From positions 1 through 47,940 of the forward strand of contig CAJOPA010000050.1 of assembly GCA_905236235.1 (NCBI GenBank): a stretch of DNA of 47,940 nt, written 5' to 3'. The first letter of the stretch is position 1. Each line of letters starts with the position of its first letter. Source of the stretch: an uncultured Eubacterium sp. (lineage in GTDB: Bacteria > Bacillota > Clostridia > Lachnospirales > Lachnospiraceae). The position numbers and the translations under genes are program-made. The notes beneath the pieces were generated by a model. It made no database searches. It was not told the DNA's origin and saw nothing but the letters and a program-made list of their open reading frames with translations. Positions 40,486-47,940 of the stretch are shown piece after piece.

Positions 40486-43226
40486 CCATCGGTCCTCTGG
40501 AACTGTTTTTCAGTGTGATCTTCGGCTTTGTCTATCGCAAGATATGCAATGCCGGGATTTCTATACTCTTTTTAAGTCTTGCCATGAATTTCCTTGTCCT
40601 TCCCCTGTACAAAAGGGCGGACGCCATCCAGTCGGAGGAAGCGGCCTTGGAAGCAAGGCTACAGCCCTGGATCACCCATATCAAAAAAAATTTTAAAGGC
40701 GATGAGCGTCTGATGGTCCTAAACGCCTACTACAGGCAAAACGACTACAAGCCGACCCATGCTTTAAAAGGGTCCCTCTCCCTTCTGTTGGAGATTCCTT
40801 TTTTTATCGCGGCCTACCGTTTTTTATCGGGCCTCGAAATGTTAAACGGGATCGCCTTCGGACCCATCCGAGATCTCGGTGCGCCGGACGGCATGCTTGT
40901 CCTCGCAGGGATCAGTATCAACATTCTGCCCATCCTGATGACAGCAGTCAATTTTATCTCCGGCGCCATCTATACCAAAAACATGCCGACAAAGGCCAAG
41001 CTGCAACTGTATGCCATGGCGCTTGTCTTTCTTGTCTTTTTGTACCGTTCCCCGGCGGGTCTGGTACTGTATTGGACGTTAAATAACCTGTTTTCCCTTA
41101 TAAAAAATGTCTTTTACAGGATCAAAAACCCCAAAAAAGTCCTTGCCGTCACAGCGAGTGTCGCAGGGATCCTTTTGTTGATCATGATCCTTGTAACGGG
41201 CATGGGATCCGCGCATTTTAAACTGTTTGCGATCGCTTTGTGCATCGTACTGCAGATCCCCCTCTGCTACCCCCTTTTGTGTAAGAGTTTTCCGCAACTC
41301 CTTATGAAAAAAAATGCACCTGCGGATGACCGCATCTTTTACTTAAGTGCCGTGTTTTTAAGTATCCTTTTGGGGATCCTCATTCCTTCCGCCGTGATCT
41401 CTTCCTCGACGGAGGAATTTCTGTCCATCAATCTGTATCGGTCTCCCATCTGCTTTGTCACCTCTTCGGCGTGCTATGCGATCGGGATCTTTTGCATCTG
41501 GTTTACGGTTTTTTACAAACTGGCCACGCAAAACGGCCGACGGATCCTTGGCTTTTGCGTATGGGCATTTTGCGGCGTTGCCGTATGTAACTACATGTTT
41601 TTCGGCAAAGACCTGGGGATCCTGTACAATTCCCTGGTCTATGAAGTCTTTCCGACGTTTTCGGCAAAAAGCAGGATCGTAAACATCGCCGTACTTTTCG
41701 TCCTTGTGCTTTTCTTTTATATCCTTTGGAAAAAGAAACCGCAATGGACCAAGATCCTTTCCGGCGCCTGCATCCTTGCGATCTCGGTGATGTCTGTCCT
41801 AAACCTGACCTCCATACAAAAGGTCTATCAACAAACCTGTGCTGTCCTTGAAGAAAACAGGGAAAACTCCGCCACCTATACGCTAAGCACCACCGGCAAA
41901 AACATGATCGTCCTGATGGTCGATCGCGGGATCGCCTCCTACATACCTTATATTTTTGAGGAAAACGAAGAATTAAAAGAACAGTTTGCGGGATTTACCT
42001 ACTATCCCAATACCACGGCCTTCGGTGCCTATACCAACTTTGGTGCACCGGCGCTTTTTGGAGGCTATGAGTACACGCCGGAGGAAATGAACGAACGAGA
42101 CATGGAACTTTTGGTGGACAAACACAACGAAGCCCTAAAAGTTCTGCCGGTCCTTTTTGATGAAAACGATTATGAGGTTACGGTATTTGATCCGCCGTAT
42201 GCAAGCTATCGCTGGTATTCCGACGTAAGCATCTATGATGACTATCCCGATATCGATGCTTATATCACGGACAGCATCATCGGGCAGGAACAGCTTACGG
42301 ACGATTATGACGTAAACAGTGCTTCCAAACTGTATACCAATTTTATCAGCTACAGTTTTATGAAGGCATCTCCCTTATTTATGCAATTGATCCTATACAA
42401 TGAAGGCAATTACAATCAGCCTCCGAGACCGCAGGTGCTCCTTGACCAGGAAGTTTTAAGCCTCGTGGAATCCGTTGGCATACGACAAAGCTTTTTAAGC
42501 GCTTACTATGTTTTAAAGTCCCTGCCTTCCATCACGCAGATCACGGACGAGGAACAAAACACCTTCCTGATGATGTCCAACAATGCAACGCATGAAAATT
42601 GTCTGCTTAACGAAGCTGAAGGTTACATCCCTTCCTACGCGGTCAACAATGCCGCCTATGAGGGAACGGATGCCTGCCCGGAATATCTGACGCGCAGCGA
42701 TGAAGACGGCAATATCCTGACCTTACGCACCACGGAGCAGGTGACGCACTACCATGTCAACATGGCCGCCATGATCCAGATCGGCAACTGGCTCGATTAC
42801 CTGCGGGAAATGGGTGTCTATGACAACACCAGGATCATCATCGCCTCCGACCACGGCAGAAAAAATGAACAGTATCCGGAGGAATTCTTTGACGAAGATA
42901 TCGGCCCCGAGGTTTTCCAGGCTGTCCTGCTTGTAAAGGACTTTAATGCCACGGAGTATACCGTAAGCGAGGAACTGATGACCAATGCCGATGTACCAAC
43001 GCTTGCCACACAAGAGATCATTGCGAATCCCGTGAATCCCTTTACAGGCAAACCGATCAATTCCGATGCCAAATATGCGGGACCGCTTCATGTTTTCTAC
43101 TCCTCAACCTGGATGGTCAATATCAATAACGGCACGACCTTCCTTGACGACGGCAACTGGTACCGTGTGCAGGACGATGTCCGTGAAGGCGAGAACTGGG
43201 AAAAAATGGACGCAAAACCCAATTAG
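40455..43226 (+). CDS. YidC/Oxa1-like domain fused to LtaS/sulfatase-like phosphotransferase, copy 2 (923 residues)
   Basis: A paralogue of the 29929-32571 protein along its full length. It starts MSFGSILYTLTIGPLELFF at ATG 40455; the ORF extension to 40332 is inside the preceding gene. The YidC-like block repeats AMNFLVLPLYKRADAIQ and LLLEIPFFIAAYRFL; a longer middle membrane block follows. The extracytoplasmic domain has LMVDRG, YTNFGAPALFGG, IIIASDHGR (SDHG near 798-801) and ADVPTLA. Compared with copy 1 the possible Ser nucleophile is Ala, leaving Thr-Asn as the shared candidate. It overlaps the glycerophosphotransferase-like gene by 31 bases. Likely role: transfer of a phospho-group onto a surface polymer; not proven. 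Confidence 0.85.
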   Translation: MSFGSILYTLTIGPLELFFSVIFGFVYRKICNAGISILFLSLAMNFLVLPLYKRADAIQSEEAALEARLQPWITHIKKNFKGDERLMVLNAYYRQNDYKPTHALKGSLSLLLEIPFFIAAYRFLSGLEMLNGIAFGPIRDLGAPDGMLVLAGISINILPILMTAVNFISGAIYTKNMPTKAKLQLYAMALVFLVFLYRSPAGLVLYWTLNNLFSLIKNVFYRIKNPKKVLAVTASVAGILLLIMILVTGMGSAHFKLFAIALCIVLQIPLCYPLLCKSFPQLLMKKNAPADDRIFYLSAVFLSILLGILIPSAVISSSTEEFLSINLYRSPICFVTSSACYAIGIFCIWFTVFYKLATQNGRRILGFCVWAFCGVAVCNYMFFGKDLGILYNSLVYEVFPTFSAKSRIVNIAVLFVLVLFFYILWKKKPQWTKILSGACILAISVMSVLNLTSIQKVYQQTCAVLEENRENSATYTLSTTGKNMIVLMVDRGIASYIPYIFEENEELKEQFAGFTYYPNTTAFGAYTNFGAPALFGGYEYTPEEMNERDMELLVDKHNEALKVLPVLFDENDYEVTVFDPPYASYRWYSDVSIYDDYPDIDAYITDSIIGQEQLTDDYDVNSASKLYTNFISYSFMKASPLFMQLILYNEGNYNQPPRPQVLLDQEVLSLVESVGIRQSFLSAYYVLKSLPSITQITDEEQNTFLMMSNNATHENCLLNEAEGYIPSYAVNNAAYEGTDACPEYLTRSDEDGNILTLRTTEQVTHYHVNMAAMIQIGNWLDYLREMGVYDNTRIIIASDHGRKNEQYPEEFFDEDIGPEVFQAVLLVKDFNATEYTVSEELMTNADVPTLATQEIIANPVNPFTGKPINSDAKYAGPLHVFYSSTWMVNINNGTTFLDDGNWYRVQDDVREGENWEKMDAKPN

Positions 43227-43250
43227 GAATCATACACCATACTGCAGCAC

Positions 43251-43308
43251 AAAAAGACAACAGCTTCCCAAAAAACACGTGTTTCCAATGGGTTGCTGTT
43301 GTCTTTTT
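43251..43308. terminator. Bidirectional terminator between fusion gene and flagellin gene
   Basis: AAAAAGACAACAGC (43251-43264) pairs with GCTGTTGTCTTTTT (43295-43308), 14 bases. The interior has a small CCC/GGG pair and an ACACGTGT palindrome. A and T runs on both sides allow action on both convergent genes. Confidence 0.85.
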
Positions 43309-43360
43309 CTATAGTAACCACCCGGGTGGCATCAGCTCTGTTTTCTTACTGACATCGTCC

Positions 43361-44173
43361 TTACTGCATCATCCTGGTCACCAGATTACTGTTTGTTGCC
43401 ATCTGATTGGCCAGGGCCATATTCTGCGCGGCACCGAGTGCTGCGGATGCCTTATAACGACTGATGGCTTCATTCATCTGTGCATCAGTCATCCGGCTGT
43501 AGGAAGCTTCCTCATTTTCCTCTGTGATCCGGTTCACCGTCGCCGCACTCTCCAAACCGTTCATCTGTGCGCCGATCGTACTGCGCGCGGACTGCACATT
43601 GGCAAAAGCTTCATCGAGTGCCTCCGTATCGATGGCATCCGGATCGGTCGCCACTGTGAAATTCTCCAAGGATGCAATGGTATCCTCAAGACTCGCATTC
43701 GTGATCGCACGCCCCGAATTACCCGTATAGATATTTACCTGCTGCGAAGATCCGTCCAACGGGTTGATCTCATTATACTTGGTCGTCTCCGCGATATGTC
43801 GGATCGTCTCCGTGGCTGCTTCGTTTGCATCCTGCAGGATCTCACGATCACTGTCGGAATACAATCCGTTCATAGCGCGGATCGTATTGGTCTCCATATC
43901 ACCGAGGGACTCCGTGATGTTGGCCATGGCGCCGTCCGCGATATTTAACATATCCTTCCCCGCGGAAATATTATCGGTACCTGCCTTTAATGCATTCATT
44001 TGCTTTAAAAGCTCCTCCGAGATCTGCAGTACGACCGCATCATCCGCGGCGGTATTGACCTTTTTCCCGCTGGCCACTTCTCTGGCATTCTTTTGCTGCT
44101 GTCTCTCGTTTATCTTTTGTGTGTTGATCGAATTTTTGTATTGTGCAGACTGAATATTGGATTGAATCTTCAT
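43361..44173 (-). CDS. Flagellin-family protein, 270 residues
   Basis: The start is ATG 44173 seven bases after AAGGAGG. The N-terminal flagellin helix region is recognisable: ASGKKVNTAADDAVVLQISEE, then NISAGKDMLNIADGAMANI. The C-terminal domain ends QNMALANQMATNSNLVTRMMQ. The middle is short, so no large D2/D3 surface domain is present. The first residues (MKIQSNIQSAQYKNSINTQ) depart from the usual MRINHNISAL pattern, so a minor or specialised filament protein is possible. It is monocistronic, with a promoter and a terminator of its own. Confidence 0.85.
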   Translation of the reverse strand: MKIQSNIQSAQYKNSINTQKINERQQQKNAREVASGKKVNTAADDAVVLQISEELLKQMNALKAGTDNISAGKDMLNIADGAMANITESLGDMETNTIRAMNGLYSDSDREILQDANEAATETIRHIAETTKYNEINPLDGSSQQVNIYTGNSGRAITNASLEDTIASLENFTVATDPDAIDTEALDEAFANVQSARSTIGAQMNGLESAATVNRITEENEEASYSRMTDAQMNEAISRYKASAALGAAQNMALANQMATNSNLVTRMMQ

Positions 44174-44247
44174 TACAACGCCTCCTTGCACGTTTGCCGA
44201 CAATATACTCCCTGTCTATGAAGTCAAAACCCTGCTGTTGTGCACAG

Positions 44248-44276
44248 ATTATAGCACATAGTCACATGATTGTCAT
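44248..44276 (-). promoter_or_regulatory. Promoter of the flagellin gene
   Basis: ATGACA (44276-44271) and TATAAT (44253-44248) on the minus strand are 17 bases apart. This is sigma-A-like and not the TAAA/GCCGATAA pattern of sigma-D, which would be usual for flagellin. Confidence 0.65.
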
Positions 44277-44280
44277 GTGA
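44262..44280 (-). promoter_or_regulatory. Palindromic operator candidate over the flagellin -35 box
   Basis: TCACATGA (44262-44269) and TCATGTGA (44273-44280) form a perfect eight-base inverted repeat with a three-base centre, covering the -35 box. Another CACATG lies further upstream near 44300. The position suits a repressor. Confidence 0.5.
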
Positions 44281-44325
44281 ATTTTTTGAAAACTTCCATG
44301 TGACCAATATCGATCCTTCCTACGC

Positions 44326-44523
44326 TCACGTTTCCCGGATATGTTCGATCTCTGCCGCCACCTTTGCCGCATGCACTTCCTGCGTCCCGTCCATCGCCTC
44401 ATTAAGCCCTGTCAATGCAGCAAAAGGAGAAAACTGCGCCGCACGTTCCGTCATCGACATCCTTGGCCTTTCCTTCGGATCCGGATGTTGCATCTCATAC
44501 AAGGCTTCGTAATCATGATCCAT
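44326..44523 (-). CDS. Small conserved protein linked to Y-family polymerase, 65 residues
   Basis: The core PRMSMTERAAQFSPFAALTG matches a small family often encoded next to Y-family polymerases in Lachnospiraceae; the broader relation to YolD is uncertain. AGGAGGAG precedes the ATG, and the gene begins 12 bases after the polymerase stop. It probably acts with or regulates the polymerase. Confidence 0.75.
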   Translation of the reverse strand: MDHDYEALYEMQHPDPKERPRMSMTERAAQFSPFAALTGLNEAMDGTQEVHAAKVAAEIEHIRET

Positions 44524-44535
44524 ATACTCTCCTCC

Positions 44536-45987
44536 CTATGCCTTATGACCGCCGATCTGACGATTTCTGTCGCGGGCCGTCGCCTTTTCCTCGAGATTCA
44601 TGCCCCGAAGGATCGCATTTTTCCCATAGCGGTTCTTTACATTTAAAACCGCTTCCTGCAGTTTTCTTTCCTTCTCTTCATCAAACGTCTCCTTCGGCGC
44701 ATCCGCCTTATCCGCAAAAAGCTCCTCAAGCGTCATTTGATGAAAACTCTCTCCCGAAAATACATCCCCCTGTGCACCCGCCTTATTCTCCGGGAGCAGA
44801 TGCACGGCTGCGATCTGCACGCGACGTACCAAAAGATGCGGATCCGTGATCCTTTCAAAAAGCCGCACGGCGGCATCCATGATCCTTCTGTCCGAGGATG
44901 TATAACCTTGCAGATTCTCCGAGCCGTGCGCAGGCTTGGGAAGCTTCCTGCCATACCGGTCCTTGACGATCTCTCCGTGATAATCCGAAGCATGCGCCGG
45001 ATCCAAAATGTTTTCCACATCATAGCCAATATCGAGCACGATCTGATCCGTCACAAAACGCTTTTCCACCAGATCTAAGATCAATTGGTCCGCCATCTCC
45101 TTTACGATCAGTTCGGCATCCGCAAAAGCATAAGGCTCCTGGAGCACCTGCCCCTGGCTGATGGACTTGGTATCGGGCACATAGGCATGAATATCGGCGA
45201 TCGTCACCGGTTCATATCCCCAGGCATGGTCGATCAAAAGCTCCGCGTTCACACCAAACATGGAATACAAAAGCTTTTCATTATAAAATTCCTTCGCATC
45301 TCCCACCGAACACTTTGCCACCTGCCCCATGGTAACGATCCCGACGGAAGCAAGCTTTTTGGCGTAGCCCGGACCAACCCGCCAAAAGTCCGTGATGGGC
45401 ATATGATCCCACAAAAGCCTGCGATAGGACATCTCATCAAGCCTTGCCATCCTCGCACCGTTTTCATCTGCCTGCGCATGCTTTGCCACGATATCCATGG
45501 CAACCTTGGAAAGATAAAGATTGCTCCCGATCCCCGCCGTGGCTGTGATCCCCGTGGTATCGAAGATATCCTTTAGGATCACCCGCGTCAGTTCCTCCAC
45601 GGTCATCCGGTAAACACCCAGATAGGATGAAACCTCAAGGAACACTTCATCCACGGAGTAAATATGCATATCCTCCGCGGAAATGTATTTGAGATAAATA
45701 TCATAGATCCTCGTGCTGTATTCCATATAAAGCGCCATCCGCGGCGGCGCGATCTCAAAATCGATCTGCTTTCTTGCGGCGATCTGCTGCACTTCAAAAA
45801 GGCGCGGACGCCCCGGCACCCCACAAGCCTTCAGCGCCGGAGAAACCGCCAGGCAAATGGTCTTGTCGGTCCTTGTGGGGTCAGCGACCACAAGCCGTGT
45901 CGTAAAAGGATCCCACCCCCGCTCCACACATTCCACGGAAGCATAAAAAGATTTCAGATCGATGGCGATGTATATTTTTTCTTTCAT
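44536..45987 (-). CDS. Y-family DNA polymerase (UmuC/DinB type), 483 residues
   Basis: Translesion polymerase. The N-terminal catalytic site includes IYIAIDLKSFYASVECVERG with the metal-binding aspartate, and HIYSVDEVFLEVS with the second acidic pair. A helix-hairpin-helix region (DFWRVGPGYAKKLASVGI) and a little-finger domain follow. It starts at ATG 45987 after GGGGAAG, or at ATG 45993 overlapping the yraN stop; both are in frame. It is longer than DinB (about 350-400), like the UmuC-type clostridial group. Confidence 0.92.
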   Translation of the reverse strand: MKEKIYIAIDLKSFYASVECVERGWDPFTTRLVVADPTRTDKTICLAVSPALKACGVPGRPRLFEVQQIAARKQIDFEIAPPRMALYMEYSTRIYDIYLKYISAEDMHIYSVDEVFLEVSSYLGVYRMTVEELTRVILKDIFDTTGITATAGIGSNLYLSKVAMDIVAKHAQADENGARMARLDEMSYRRLLWDHMPITDFWRVGPGYAKKLASVGIVTMGQVAKCSVGDAKEFYNEKLLYSMFGVNAELLIDHAWGYEPVTIADIHAYVPDTKSISQGQVLQEPYAFADAELIVKEMADQLILDLVEKRFVTDQIVLDIGYDVENILDPAHASDYHGEIVKDRYGRKLPKPAHGSENLQGYTSSDRRIMDAAVRLFERITDPHLLVRRVQIAAVHLLPENKAGAQGDVFSGESFHQMTLEELFADKADAPKETFDEEKERKLQEAVLNVKNRYGKNAILRGMNLEEKATARDRNRQIGGHKA

Positions 45988-45989
45988 GA

Positions 45990-46352
45990 TCATCTTCCCC
46001 GCGGGCGATATTCAAAAGCATTCGGCACATGGACGATCTCCTCGCCGAGGATCCCCACCACATCAAAACGAAACGGCGTATCCTCCGGGATCTTGCCGCG
46101 CATCCTGTAATCATCCGCCACCCGACACAATCTCTGCTGTTTGGCAGTGTTGACGGCCATAAGCGGATTGCCGTAACGCTCGGAGGCCCTGTATTTTACT
46201 TCCACGAAAATAAGAGTCTCCCCCTCCTTTGCGATCAGATCCGCTTCGCCGAAGGGGCAACGATAATTGTAGGCAAGGATCTCCATGCCGGTTTGCGATA
46301 GCTTTGCAGCTGCCAGCCGTTCGTAGGTTGTACCGACCTTACGCTTATTCAA
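45990..46352 (-). CDS. yraN: YraN family (UPF0102) endonuclease-fold protein, 120 residues
   Basis: The restriction-endonuclease-like fold is evident from GTTYERLAAAKL, the active-site-like FGEADLIAKEGETLIFVEVKYR, and RFDVVGIL. Members are nuclease-like proteins of unresolved role near rnhB and ylqH. It overlaps the polymerase gene and follows ylqH by ten bases. Confidence 0.92.
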   Translation of the reverse strand: MNKRKVGTTYERLAAAKLSQTGMEILAYNYRCPFGEADLIAKEGETLIFVEVKYRASERYGNPLMAVNTAKQQRLCRVADDYRMRGKIPEDTPFRFDVVGILGEEIVHVPNAFEYRPRGR

Positions 46353-46362
46353 TCAACCTCTC

Positions 46363-46692
46363 CTATCTGCCGTCCAGCTTGGACTTGATCCGATCCATTT
46401 CATCCACAAAAACAAGGATCTCCGCCACCACATCATAAAGCTCTACGGGGATCATATCGCCAATCTCCAAGGAGGACAGGGTGTCCGCCAGAGAAGAATC
46501 CCGATAAAACGGAATATCCGCATCCTTGGCCTTCTCAACGATGCGCTGCGCCACGGCCCCCTTGCCGGCAGCAAGGATCTTGGGTGCGCCTTCGCTGGGT
46601 TCATATCCCAGCGCAACCGCTGTCTTGACCTTATCGGGATCGATATCCTTTTTTTTGATCACATTGGATCGATTTGCTTTTCCGCCTGCCAT
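46363..46692 (-). CDS. YlqH-like protein, FlhB C-terminal-domain homologue, 109 residues
   Basis: A short homologue of the cytoplasmic domain of FlhB/YscU export-gate proteins. It has the segment VALGYEPSEGAPKILAAGKG, followed by VEKAKDADIPFYRDSSLAD. The NPTH autocleavage motif and membrane segments of full FlhB are missing. In Bacilli the same gene (ylqH) lies beside ylqG. Its function may be to influence flagellar export substrate switching. Confidence 0.88.
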   Translation of the reverse strand: MAGGKANRSNVIKKKDIDPDKVKTAVALGYEPSEGAPKILAAGKGAVAQRIVEKAKDADIPFYRDSSLADTLSSLEIGDMIPVELYDVVAEILVFVDEMDRIKSKLDGR

Positions 46693-46710
46693 ATCTACCG
46701 GTTCTTTCTC

Positions 46711-47940
46711 CTATGCCAAAACGTCAAAGGAATATCGGTGTACACTGCCCACAGACTTTCCCGTCTCCAAAAAATCTTCCAGGAAATCCACGGATTCCTT
46801 ACGGTTCTCCACCTGTGCGGTGCAAGGATAGCCACGGTTGCTGATCCGCTCCGTCAGCACGTCGATATTCTTCATAATGAGATCAAACGCCGCCGCATCC
46901 TCCAGATAAAAATGGGTATTGACCTTGTTGTCCCGCATGGTCACGTGGACATCCGTCGATCCCAGATGCTTCATGTCCAAATGTAAAAACGCGGATAATT
47001 CTCCGTCCGCATCCGCCATGTTCTTCTTATTGGAGAAAACATAGAGATCGCTGTGCGCATTTTGCTGCGACATCTTTAGCGGGATCTGCAGATAGGCATA
47101 ATTCTGGTTGATCTCGTTCATAAACTGGATATTGGATCGTACGCCGGCCGCCTGCTTTGCCAATGCCGCCGTACTCTGGGACGGTGCTTTTTCAAAGAGT
47201 TCCTGCATCTTGCCCATTTGGGAATCCAGTCGTTCATACAAAGACTTGACCCTGTCCTTGTCGGAAACAGCCTCCGGCTCCAAAAGCCATTGCTTTTCCA
47301 TGGCATTTTGCAAAAGCTTGGAAAATCCTTCGTTCTTAAACAGGTTGCGGAAAAGTGCGGCCTCCTCCTCCGGCGCCTGTTGCATGGCATTTTGCAAGGT
47401 CTGAAACATCTCCCCGAGGGTGGCATCCTGCTTCCATCCACCACCGTCCACAAGCCGCATCACGTCCGGATGGTTTTCACCGATCTCGGATAACAACTGC
47501 GTAAGCTCCGCACTTTCATTTGAAGACAACATGGTAAAACGCTGGGGGACCTGTCCGTCTTCCTCGATCAGCCGGGATAATTCCGCATGCTGCAAGATCA
47601 CTTCTACCCCCTGCTCCTGCGTCAGGCGGGAAGCAAACGACACGAATCCGTCCGTCTCCCCGGGTACAGCCGTCTCTCCGGACAATGCCGCCCCGGCAGA
47701 TACCTGCTCCCCCTGTGCGGCCGCATCTTTCATAACCGCCTGCTGCCGGTCCATTCCCTGCGCGGAGACGATTTCCTCCGTTAAAGCACCGCCTTCGGAA
47801 ACCATCGCGCCATTTCCCGCAAGATCTCCCACAAGCGGATCCGATGCGTCACCCACAAGTGAGCCCAGCTGCGTTGCATCCTGCTGCAGCCCGTCCGCGA
47901 GGACACCAAGGACGTCGGACGCCAGAGACATGGTCTGGGT
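46711..47940 (-). CDS. YlqG-like protein with FliK-type C-terminal domain (5' end probably outside window)
   Basis: At least 406 residues are visible; a methionine codon occurs at 47931 but no ribosome site precedes it and the frame is open to the window edge, so the true start is probably beyond 47940. The C-terminal domain resembles flagellar hook-length control proteins (HLDMKHLGSTDVHVTMRDN, then ISNRGYPCTAQVE). The N-terminal part is acidic and low in complexity. It neighbours the YlqH-like gene as in Bacillus. Confidence 0.75.
   Translation of the reverse strand, partial: TQTMSLASDVLGVLADGLQQDATQLGSLVGDASDPLVGDLAGNGAMVSEGGALTEEIVSAQGMDRQQAVMKDAAAQGEQVSAGAALSGETAVPGETDGFVSFASRLTQEQGVEVILQHAELSRLIEEDGQVPQRFTMLSSNESAELTQLLSEIGENHPDVMRLVDGGGWKQDATLGEMFQTLQNAMQQAPEEEAALFRNLFKNEGFSKLLQNAMEKQWLLEPEAVSDKDRVKSLYERLDSQMGKMQELFEKAPSQSTAALAKQAAGVRSNIQFMNEINQNYAYLQIPLKMSQQNAHSDLYVFSNKKNMADADGELSAFLHLDMKHLGSTDVHVTMRDNKVNTHFYLEDAAAFDLIMKNIDVLTERISNRGYPCTAQVENRKESVDFLEDFLETGKSVGSVHRYSFDVLA

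Noticed and set aside
41079-41744. Minus-strand frames opposite the second fusion gene
   Set aside because: They are shadows of the plus-strand gene, rich in charged residues from reversed membrane codons, with no ribosome sites.

Overview
The window looks like chromosome from an anaerobic Gram-positive clostridium, most likely a Lachnospiraceae member. The evidence is the gene order asp23-nusB-xseA-xseB-ispA-dxs-tlyA-nadK-argR-recN, the ylqG/ylqH/yraN group, a flagellin, a short MetH without a reactivation domain, a lic (phosphocholine) locus, consensus sigma-A-like promoters and strong AGGAGG ribosome sites. GC content appears near 50 percent by eye. There is no rRNA, CRISPR array, insertion sequence or phage. 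No gene-free stretch exceeds 300 bases; the two longest (29659-29928 and 35236-35491) are divergent promoter regions.

Layout. (1) 1-5515, minus strand: an iron-sulfur/FAD NAD(P)H oxidoreductase running off the left edge, an unknown 170-residue protein, a fumarate-reductase-type flavoprotein, a DUF5688-like protein and tRNA-Thr(CGT). (2) 5590-14526, minus strand: a ten-gene housekeeping operon for DNA repair, isoprenoid synthesis, NAD kinase and the arginine repressor. (3) 14657-18031, minus strand: metF-metH with their own promoter. (4) 18116-29658, minus strand: the most unusual part, an eleven-gene operon. Two complete nitrogenase-like triads (one NifH-like reductase plus two component-1-like subunits each) bracket hypF-hypC-hypD-hypE and a TM1266-type ACT protein. 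HypCDEF normally build the Fe(CN)2CO unit of [NiFe]-hydrogenase, but no hydrogenase structural gene and no nickel-insertion genes (hypA, hypB) lie here. The operon is preceded by a leader with an intrinsic terminator whose loop is complementary to an upstream leader segment. (5) 29929-43226: a cell-surface region. Two paralogous proteins that fuse a YidC/Oxa1-like membrane domain to an LtaS/sulfatase-like phosphotransferase ectodomain flank a choline locus (licA, a licB-like permease, a licC-licA fusion) and a CDP-glycerol glycerophosphotransferase-like gene. A YuiD-like membrane protein and a beta-helix lipoprotein lie between them on the minus strand. No licD is seen. (6) 43361-47940, minus strand: a flagellin, a small protein with a Y-family DNA polymerase, YraN, a YlqH/FlhB-C-like protein and the end of a YlqG/FliK-like gene.

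How they may work together. The operon in (4) could make a cofactor combining nitrogenase-superfamily chemistry with CN/CO-ligated iron. One triad could be a scaffold or maturase and the other the enzyme, as NifEN is to NifDK; this is inference. In (5) choline would be imported, phosphorylated and activated to CDP-choline, a glycerol-phosphate polymer would be built, and the YidC-phosphotransferase fusions are candidates for attaching a phospho-substituent outside the membrane in place of LicD; this too is inference.
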